Shown here piece after piece: positions 13,031 through 18,825 of a stretch of 18,825 nucleotides of DNA (positions are counted from its first letter, which is position 1; every line of letters begins with the position of its first letter). Origin of the DNA: Treponema sp. (GTDB lineage Bacteria > Spirochaetota > Spirochaetia > Treponematales > Breznakiellaceae); NCBI GenBank assembly GCA_031275035.1, contig JAISPH010000159.1:1-18825 (forward strand). The letters run 5' to 3'. The position numbers were made by a program, and so were the translations under genes. The notes under the pieces were generated by a model that had not been told where the DNA came from, did no database searches, and saw nothing but the letters and a program-made list of their open reading frames with translations.

Positions 13031-13181
13031 GCCCGGGGGCCGGCGGAATGGAGCGGCGAGAACCGCCGGCGGGGATTTGTATTATTTTGTTAAAGAAAAA
13101 TCCGCCGGAGCCGATATTCAAGATGTCGGACCTATAGTTCCCCTCCCAAATCACTATATTTCCGACATGCCTCAAAGGCAG

Positions 13182-13219
13182 GGCCGGTGCCGAACCTCTG
13201 GTTCGCAGCGGCCTTTTTT
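13182..13219 (+). terminator. Intrinsic terminator after the PEGA-like gene
   Basis: GGCCG (13182-13186) pairs with CGGCC (13209-13213), and CGAACC (13191-13196) with GGTTCG (13200-13205), followed by six T (13214-13219). It is 150 nt after the stop codon. Confidence 0.7.
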
Positions 13220-13346
13220 ATTCGAAAGTTTGGTTTAATACCCCATCGAACCTTTGGTTCGAGCTCTGCTCCGGGGAGGCTCATTCGCGGCAGGGTCCGG
13301 CAGCCGGGAACCCGCCTTCCGGCGGGGGAGTTTCAGGGCGGGGAGG
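13218..13346. repeat. Intergenic repeat family 1, copy 2 (longest)
   Basis: It contains the TTATTCG...AATACCCC module (13218-13244), the CGAACC-TTT-GGTTCG hairpin and GCTCTGCTCCGG tail shared with 2842-2898, and the CCGGGAACCCGCC module (13304-13346) shared with 10961-11003. Confidence 0.6.
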
Positions 13347-13356
13347 TTCATTGCCA

Positions 13357-13385
13357 TTGACAAAGAACGTTCCCTCTCTTAGGCT
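13357..13385 (+). promoter_or_regulatory. Candidate promoter for the penicillin-binding protein
   Basis: A perfect TTGACA (13357-13362) is followed after 17 nt by a poor -10, TAGGCT. Transcription from it would begin almost at the ATG 13392, implying a very short or absent leader, so the call is tentative. Confidence 0.3.
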
Positions 13386-13391
13386 GATGTC

Positions 13392-15953
13392 ATGGCGGGA
13401 AGTTCCGGTTTAACAACGTTCATTTTTACCCGGGTTTTTGCAGCCTTTGTGATAATCACTGCGGTGATCATCGGGATCGGCCTGGGCCTGTCCCTGGCGG
13501 TAACCTCCAACATACAAAACCAGGAAAATTTTACCGAATTCGCCCCCGCCCTGCCGACCAAGATTGTCGACATCAACGGGACCCTGATTACCGAATTCGC
13601 CGCCGATGAAAAGCGGGAACTGGTCTCCCTGAGCGTCCTGCCCAGGCACCTGATCAACGCCGTACTGGCCCGGGAAGACCCTGATTTTTACAACCACAAG
13701 GGCTTCAGCATCCGGGGTATAGCCCGGGCCGCCTTCGGGCAGCTTATCCGCCGCCCCCTGGGGGGAGGGTCCACCATTACCCAGCAGGTGGCGGGGACCC
13801 TCTATACAAACCGGGCCGAAAAGACCCTTTCCCGCAAAATCCGGGAACTCTGGTGGGCCTTCCAGATGGAGCGGCGTTATACCAAGAATGAGATCCTCGA
13901 AATTTACCTCAACTATATGTACATGGGTCCCGGCGTCTTCGGGGTCGAGGCGGCGAGCAAGTACTTTTTCGGCCACAGCGCCAGAGACATAACCCTGGCG
14001 GAAGCGGCGATCCTGGTCATCCAGCTTTCAAACCCTTCCCGGTACAATCCCCTGGATAATCCCAATGTGGCCATGGACCGGCAGCAGGCGGTTCTGGATA
14101 AGATGATTGAGCTGGGATACGCCTCCAGGGAAGAGGCGGACGCTTCTTTTAACGAATATTGGAACAGCTACGATTATACCCGGGCTTCCACCTCGGCCTA
14201 CTATAACCGGGAAGACGCCGCCCCCTGGTTCAGCGAGTACGTCCGCCGCGAGCTGGATACCATGATGTACGGCACCATGGACTATTACCGCGACGGCTAT
14301 ACGGTACAGACCACCCTGGACTTGAACTTCCAGCAGGCGGCGGCAAAGTACATGCAGGAGGGGCTGGTCAGGGCCAATAAGGAATACGCCAGTTCCGCGG
14401 GAACCCGGCTGGTCCAGGCGGAACGGGTCTATGTACCCGTCGTGGATCTCCTCTCCCTCTACTTTAACCTGGACGCCATCCACGCCGCCTCGGATTCCCA
14501 GACCGAATCAAAGGCGGTCTCCCGGTATATCAAAGTCATTAACCCGGCGGTGGATATGGCTGCCCTGGTCTTCGGCCTCCAGGAACTAAAGGACATTACC
14601 GGGGCAGCCTTTGCGGAACAGAAGAGAAACGCCGAACAGAATGTGGTTGAGGGCGCCCTCATCGCCATCGAAAACGAGACCGGTCATATCAAGGCCCTTA
14701 TCGGGGGTTCCAAATACGACGAGTCGAACCAGCTTATCCGGGCGGCCCAGGCCAGGGTTATGCCGGGAAGCTCCTTCAAACCCCTCTACTATTCGGCGGC
14801 CATTGATTCCCGGAAATTCACCGCCTCCACCCTTATCTACGATCTTCCCATGGTGTTCCATAACGAAAACGGGACCCCCTATATACCCCTGAATTTCAAG
14901 GGCGAATGGAAGGGCTCGGTGCTGCTCTACGACGCCCTGGCCCAGTCCATGAACGTACCTTCCCTCAAGATCCTGGACGGCATCGGCTTTGACGCCGCAA
15001 TCAACCGGGCCGCGGCCCTGCTGGGTATCACCGACCCCGACGTAAAACGCCAGACCTTTCCCCGGGTGTATCCCATGGGGCTGGGGATTATCTCCGTTTC
15101 CCCCCTCCAGATGGCCCGGGCCTTTGCCATTTTCGGCAATCAGGGCCGGGAGGTAACCCCCATTGCCATACGCTCCGTGGAGGACCGGAACGGCCGGGTG
15201 GTGCTGGATACGGAACGGGATGTCCGGCTCCAGCAGCGCCGGATGGGGGGGGACATTCAGGTTATCAGCCCCCAGAACGCGTATATTATGACCTCTCTCC
15301 TGCGGAAAACCGTGGAGATGGGAACCCTTCAATACGGCTCCGGGTACGGGGCGAAATTTACCTTTGTGGATGAACGGGGAAGCAAGTACCGTATCCCTGC
15401 CGCCGGCAAAACCGGCACCACCCAGAACTGGGCCGATGCATGGGCCGTGGGCTTTACCCCCTACTATACCACCGCCATCTGGTTCGGCTTTGATAAGCCC
15501 GGCAATTCCCTGGGACTTTCCCTGACCGGAGCCACCCTGGCGGGGCCAATCTGGGGGGATTTTATGCGGGAGATCCACCAGGGGCTTCCCGGAAGGGATT
15601 TTGTCCGTCCCTCCTCGGGGATCGTGGACGTAACGGTCTGTTCAAAATCGGGGCTGCTGCCCACCGCCGCCTGTCCGGGAACGGTAACCCTCCCGTTCCT
15701 GGCGGGAACCGCCCCCACCGAGGCCTGTAACCTCCACGGAGAAAATGCCCTGGCGAGTACCGCCCTCAGCCTGGAAACGCTGCGGCTGGATACCATAAGA
15801 TTCAACGATTATGAAATGCTGGACGACCTTACGATGCCCCAGCTGCCCCCGGAGCTGCGGAATATGCCGCCGGCCGAAAATTCAGGAGGGGAGTCTTCGT
15901 CTTCCCGGAATTTCGGACTGGAACTGCCAAGTTATAATCCGTTGCTGGATTAA
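13392..15953 (+). CDS. Class A penicillin-binding protein (PBP1A-type transglycosylase/transpeptidase)
   Basis: The 853-residue bifunctional peptidoglycan synthase has a short cytoplasmic start, one membrane helix (about 12-36) and two periplasmic domains. The GT51 glycosyltransferase has Glu95 in REDPDFYNHKG, GGSTITQQ and RKIRELWWAFQMERRYTK. The transpeptidase has Ser460-Ser-Phe-Lys463, Ser519-Met-Asn521 and Lys673-Thr-Gly675, the three standard active-site motifs. The gap of more than 300 residues between the domains is on the large side. The tail after about residue 800 is Ser/Pro rich and ends near PSYNPLLD. The ribosome-binding site is weak. A ParB-domain gene follows after 14 nt, so the two are probably co-transcribed. 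Family assignment is firm; which PBP1 paralogue it is cannot be said. Confidence 0.95.
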   Translation: MAGSSGLTTFIFTRVFAAFVIITAVIIGIGLGLSLAVTSNIQNQENFTEFAPALPTKIVDINGTLITEFAADEKRELVSLSVLPRHLINAVLAREDPDFYNHKGFSIRGIARAAFGQLIRRPLGGGSTITQQVAGTLYTNRAEKTLSRKIRELWWAFQMERRYTKNEILEIYLNYMYMGPGVFGVEAASKYFFGHSARDITLAEAAILVIQLSNPSRYNPLDNPNVAMDRQQAVLDKMIELGYASREEADASFNEYWNSYDYTRASTSAYYNREDAAPWFSEYVRRELDTMMYGTMDYYRDGYTVQTTLDLNFQQAAAKYMQEGLVRANKEYASSAGTRLVQAERVYVPVVDLLSLYFNLDAIHAASDSQTESKAVSRYIKVINPAVDMAALVFGLQELKDITGAAFAEQKRNAEQNVVEGALIAIENETGHIKALIGGSKYDESNQLIRAAQARVMPGSSFKPLYYSAAIDSRKFTASTLIYDLPMVFHNENGTPYIPLNFKGEWKGSVLLYDALAQSMNVPSLKILDGIGFDAAINRAAALLGITDPDVKRQTFPRVYPMGLGIISVSPLQMARAFAIFGNQGREVTPIAIRSVEDRNGRVVLDTERDVRLQQRRMGGDIQVISPQNAYIMTSLLRKTVEMGTLQYGSGYGAKFTFVDERGSKYRIPAAGKTGTTQNWADAWAVGFTPYYTTAIWFGFDKPGNSLGLSLTGATLAGPIWGDFMREIHQGLPGRDFVRPSSGIVDVTVCSKSGLLPTAACPGTVTLPFLAGTAPTEACNLHGENALASTALSLETLRLDTIRFNDYEMLDDLTMPQLPPELRNMPPAENSGGESSSSRNFGLELPSYNPLLD

Positions 15954-15967
15954 CGGTGAGGTAAGCA

Positions 15968-16351
15968 ATGCAGGTCCCCATAGAAGACATCGTTGTAAAA
16001 AAGCGGGTCAGGCAGGACAGGGGGGATATCGGGACCCTGGCGGAAAGCATGAAGCGGTTCGGCCTGATATGTCCTATCGTCCTGACCAGCGAAAACAGGC
16101 TGATAGCCGGCGGCCGCCGTCTTGAGGCGGCCCGTTCCCTGGGATGGCGGACCATCAATGCGGTTATTATCCGGATACCCGAAGGGATTTCGGAGCTGGA
16201 AATTGAGGTTGAAGAAAACCTGCACCGCCTGGACCTCAGTCCCGGGGAACAGGCGGCGGCAAAAAAGAAACTGTACCGGTTAAAACATCCCGGATTTTTC
16301 CGCAGAATATGGAACGCCATAGCCGCCTTTTTTAAACGCCTTTGGCGGTAA
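15968..16351 (+). CDS. ParB N-terminal-domain protein with C-terminal amphipathic helix
   Basis: The 127-residue protein consists of a ParB/Srx-like domain (about residues 1-95): the opening IPxxxI-like strand, SMKRFGLICPIVL, the phosphate-binding GGRRLEAARSLGW and EENLHRLDLSPGE. It lacks the ParB helix-turn-helix and dimerisation domains, so it is not a standard chromosome-partition ParB. The last 21 residues (HPGFFRRIWNAIAAFFKRLW and R) form a textbook amphipathic helix with Phe, Ile, Trp and Leu on one face and Arg/Lys on the other, suited to membrane attachment. GGTGAGG (15955-15961) supports ATG 15968, 14 nt after the penicillin-binding protein. ParB-type domains can bind and hydrolyse CTP; whether this one does is unknown. 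Confidence 0.75.
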   Translation: MQVPIEDIVVKKRVRQDRGDIGTLAESMKRFGLICPIVLTSENRLIAGGRRLEAARSLGWRTINAVIIRIPEGISELEIEVEENLHRLDLSPGEQAAAKKKLYRLKHPGFFRRIWNAIAAFFKRLWR

Positions 16352-16411
16352 GGCAGAGCCGGCGGACCCGGGTTTCGGGGATGTAAAAAGCAAGGGCCCG
16401 CCGCCCGGGGG

Positions 16412-18825
16412 ATGGAAGTGGGAAAGTACATCGGCCTGTTCCGCTTGTCCATAGAACGTATCCTTTCCAGAACCGGCCTGGGCATGAGGGCCAAACTTAT
16501 CATTATCTTTGTGGCGATTAAGGTTATTCCCCTGGTGCTGCTGACCTTTCTGGCCTGGCGGCAGTCCAAAGTCCTCGGCGGGGAATTGAACAGCCGTACC
16601 ATGGAATTGGCCCTCGGCGCCAACGAAGCCCTGGCCAGAACCGGAGCCATTGCGGTGGACAATTCGGTCAAGGCCCTGAACAGCAGCGCCACCGGCAATA
16701 TCGAGCGGATGTCCACCGATATGGCCCGCAGGGTGGCGGAATTCCTCTACGGCCGGGACCGGGATATACTTGCCGCCGCGGAGCTTACGCCCGGAAATGA
16801 AACGTACCGCCGTTTCATCAGGAACAGAACGGCCCCCCTTATAAAGCCGGGGGAATGGAAACTGGCGGAGGACGGCAAATCCTGGGTTCCCGTCAACCCT
16901 CCTTCCCGGGGGAAAGAAGTGTCCTCCTCAAACCGGGAGAACGATTCCAGCTTCCATTACCGTCCCCCCGATACCTTTGAGTATGAAGAGCGCCCCCTCT
17001 ATCTGGAAATGACCTATGTAGATTTAGAGGGAAACGAACTGGTAAAGGCGCTTACTTCCCCCCGAATGGACGGGACCTTAAAGAACATAGCCGACCGGAG
17101 AAATACCTACGTCCGGGCGGAAACCTATTGGCCCGAACTGCTGAAGCTTAAACCCGGAGAGATCTATGTTTCCGATGTAACAGGCGCCTACGTTAAATCC
17201 CGCCTTATCGGCATGTATACCCCGGAAAACGCCGCCGCCCGGGGGCTGGAATTTGAGCCCCGGGAAGAAGCCTATGCGGGAAAGGAAAACCCCCTGGGAA
17301 AGCGTTTCCAGGGGATCATCCGCTGGGCGGCGCCGGTAACGGAAAACGGCGTTATTACCGGCTATGTAACCCTGGCCCTGGATCATGATCACCTGATGGA
17401 ATTTACCGATCACATCACCCCCATGAACGAGCGCTACACGGAGCTGCCCAGCGCCTACGAGGGAAACTATGCCTTTATCTGGGACTATAAATGCCGCAAT
17501 ATCTGCCATCCCAGACATCACTCCATCGTGGGCTATAACCCCGAAACGGGGGAGCCCGAAGTGCCCTGGCTGGAGGAAAGCGTCTACAACGCCTGGCAGG
17601 AAAGCGGCAGGAGCTTTACCGATTTTATAAAGGATCAACCGGTCTTTGCGGAGCAGTCCCGGAACAAGCGGCCCGCGGCGGCCCTGACCGGGGCCGGGCT
17701 GGTGGGGCTGGACGGCAGGTATCTTAACCACGCCCCCCAGTGTACGGGCTGGTTCGATCTTACCGGCGAGGGCGGCTCCGGCTCCTTCCTCATCCTCTGG
17801 AGCGGCCTCTGGAAACTTACCACCGCGGCGGCCATCCCCTACTATACGGGCCATTACGGCCGGTCAAAACGGGGCTTCGGTTTTGTGGCCATCGGCGCAG
17901 GTTTTGAAGACTTTGAACGGCCCGCCCGGGAAACCGGGGCGATACTGAAAACGGAACTCCTCTCCGCCAACGGGAGCCTTGTCAAAAGCGCCGCCGGCAC
18001 GCAGCGGGCCATTGCAAACAATCTCCGGGATACCGCCGTAAAGCTGGCGGTATCCGCGGGGGTTATGATCATTCTGGTGGTGTTAATCGCCGTCTGGATG
18101 GCTTCAACCTTTACCCGGAGCATCACCGGCATGATCGCCGGCATTTCCCGCTTCCGCGCCGGCGAGCGCCACTTCCGTTTTAACTCCTCCGTCAGGGACG
18201 AGCTGGGCGTTCTGGCCGATTCCTTCGACGACATGGCGGACAGCCTGGTGGCAAGCGACCGGGGGCCCCTGGTAATTACCGGCATGGACCGCCGGATCGT
18301 CTATGTAAACGAGGCCGGCCTTTTAGCCGCCGGCAAAAGCCCGGAAGATCTGCCCGCCGTCCTGGGAAAACCCTATTATGAGGTCAGCATCTATCCCCCC
18401 GGTTCGGTTTACGATCCCATCGCCGCCCTCGAGGAGGGCCGGGAAGCGGATATTTTCTACGAGCGGAACATGAACTGCTACTTCAAGGGGAGCGCCAGCT
18501 ACCTGACCGGTAAGGATGGAAAGAAAACAGGCTATGTGATTACCTCCGCCGACGTAAGCGAAATTATCGAAAATCAGAAGGCCACCGCGGAACAGAAAAC
18601 CCTGCTGGATACCATCTGCGCCTCCTCGCCGGATCTTATCTGGTATGAAAACGCCCAGGGCCGGCTGCTGGCGGCAAATCCCCGGTACGCCGCCCTCTTC
18701 GGCAAAACCCCGGACGAGCTTATCGGTCTTGAGACAAAGCGGCTTATGCCGCCTGAGTATTTCGCCTCGTTTGACGAAAACAACCGGCGGGCCGCGGCGT
18801 CCGGGAAACCCTGCTATGTGGAGGA
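16412..18825 (+). CDS. Large membrane sensor: Cache-like, HAMP, PAS, PAS (3' end outside window)
   Basis: An unbroken frame from ATG 16412 reaches the right edge, giving 804 codons with no stop. Order: membrane helix about 27-49; a large extracytoplasmic sensor of about 490 residues, probably Cache-type; second helix about 545-567; HAMP (about 568-618); PAS 1 (about 619-725); PAS 2 (from about 733, SSPDLIWYENAQGRLLAANP). The late sensor contains a conserved-looking block with CRNICHPRHH (Cys361 to His370), a GW-DLT-GGSGS segment and LWKLTTAAAIPYYTG. The output domain is missing: histidine kinase, GGDEF, cyclase or phosphatase are all possible. GGGGG directly before the ATG is oddly close, so the start may instead be Met25 or the nearby GTG 16418. 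It follows the ParB-domain gene by 60 nt. Confidence 0.8.
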   Translation, partial: MEVGKYIGLFRLSIERILSRTGLGMRAKLIIIFVAIKVIPLVLLTFLAWRQSKVLGGELNSRTMELALGANEALARTGAIAVDNSVKALNSSATGNIERMSTDMARRVAEFLYGRDRDILAAAELTPGNETYRRFIRNRTAPLIKPGEWKLAEDGKSWVPVNPPSRGKEVSSSNRENDSSFHYRPPDTFEYEERPLYLEMTYVDLEGNELVKALTSPRMDGTLKNIADRRNTYVRAETYWPELLKLKPGEIYVSDVTGAYVKSRLIGMYTPENAAARGLEFEPREEAYAGKENPLGKRFQGIIRWAAPVTENGVITGYVTLALDHDHLMEFTDHITPMNERYTELPSAYEGNYAFIWDYKCRNICHPRHHSIVGYNPETGEPEVPWLEESVYNAWQESGRSFTDFIKDQPVFAEQSRNKRPAAALTGAGLVGLDGRYLNHAPQCTGWFDLTGEGGSGSFLILWSGLWKLTTAAAIPYYTGHYGRSKRGFGFVAIGAGFEDFERPARETGAILKTELLSANGSLVKSAAGTQRAIANNLRDTAVKLAVSAGVMIILVVLIAVWMASTFTRSITGMIAGISRFRAGERHFRFNSSVRDELGVLADSFDDMADSLVASDRGPLVITGMDRRIVYVNEAGLLAAGKSPEDLPAVLGKPYYEVSIYPPGSVYDPIAALEEGREADIFYERNMNCYFKGSASYLTGKDGKKTGYVITSADVSEIIENQKATAEQKTLLDTICASSPDLIWYENAQGRLLAANPRYAALFGKTPDELIGLETKRLMPPEYFASFDENNRRAAASGKPCYVE

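Larger units (their letters stand above)
13031..13391. other. 361-bp intergenic region with alternative hairpins and repeats
   Basis: No gene was found. GCCGGCGG (13039-13046) can pair with CCGCCGGC (13063-13070). The overlapping CCGGCGG...ATTT (13066-13078) can instead pair with AAATCCGCCGG (13098-13108). ATGTCGGA (13123-13130) can pair upstream with CCGATAT (13111-13117) or downstream with TCCGACAT (13161-13168), the latter extended by TATAGT/ACTATA. A terminator (13182-13219) and repeat copy 2 follow, then a candidate promoter for the penicillin-binding protein (13357-13385). Confidence 0.6.

Noticed and set aside
14586..15578. 330-codon minus-strand frame inside the penicillin-binding protein gene
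   Set aside because: Opposite the transpeptidase motifs; Gly/His/Pro-rich with no family features.
15968..16351. Chromosome-partition ParB with a parS site
   Set aside because: The helix-turn-helix and dimerisation regions are missing, no ParA gene is adjacent, and I saw no parS-like 16-mer.
15829..16716. 295-codon minus-strand frame spanning the PBP end, the ParB-domain gene and the sensor start
   Set aside because: It would run antisense through three supported genes, is Arg/Ser/Pro-rich and shows no domain.
17078..17854. 258-codon minus-strand frame inside the large sensor
   Set aside because: The plus-strand frame is continuous and has recognisable sensor, HAMP and PAS segments; this is its shadow.
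1..18825. CRISPR array, tRNA, rRNA, transposase or phage genes
   Set aside because: No regularly spaced direct repeats, cloverleaf, rRNA sequence or mobile-element protein was found; the repeats present are short palindromes between genes.

Overview
The window looks like chromosomal DNA of a GC-rich bacterium with an outer membrane, most likely a spirochaete of the Treponema group. This placement is inferred from the overall look of several proteins: the SPFH start, the LysM/M23 plus PEGA-like secreted pair, and the large Cache-HAMP-PAS sensor. No rRNA or other marker is present to prove it. There is no tRNA, rRNA, CRISPR array, transposase or phage gene.

Positions 1-7185 hold a carbohydrate-catabolism neighbourhood. 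After the start of an SPFH-family gene (minus strand) and a 401-bp intergenic region come an L-fucose-isomerase-like enzyme (plus) and a D-2-hydroxyacid dehydrogenase (minus), whose stop codons overlap. A divergent promoter region with two operator-like palindromes precedes a plus-strand operon: a shikimate-dehydrogenase-like oxidoreductase, an archaeal-type cupin phosphoglucose isomerase, a KDPG/KHG-type aldolase and a HutC-type GntR regulator. A PfkB-family sugar kinase (minus) converges on the operon. Together these are an isomerase pair, two oxidoreductases, a kinase, a pyruvate-yielding aldolase and a local regulator. The combination suggests breakdown of an unusual sugar or sugar acid, but it matches no textbook pathway I can name. 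No transporter and no sugar-acid dehydratase is present.

Positions 7186-10889 hold a dCMP deaminase, a chemoreceptor-like signalling protein with two membrane helices and almost no periplasmic part, a small Ala/Pro-rich protein overlapping it, an unrecognised helical protein (minus) and a 56-residue 2[4Fe-4S] ferredoxin.

Positions 11115-18825 are envelope-oriented: a secreted LysM/M23 endopeptidase overlapping a secreted PEGA-like protein, a class A penicillin-binding protein, a ParB-domain protein ending in a strongly amphipathic helix, and a large membrane sensor that runs off the right edge.

The intergenic regions are unusually rich in palindromes. At least three short repeat families recur between genes, some abutting intrinsic terminators. 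The 361-bp region 13031-13391 contains mutually exclusive hairpins ahead of a terminator.
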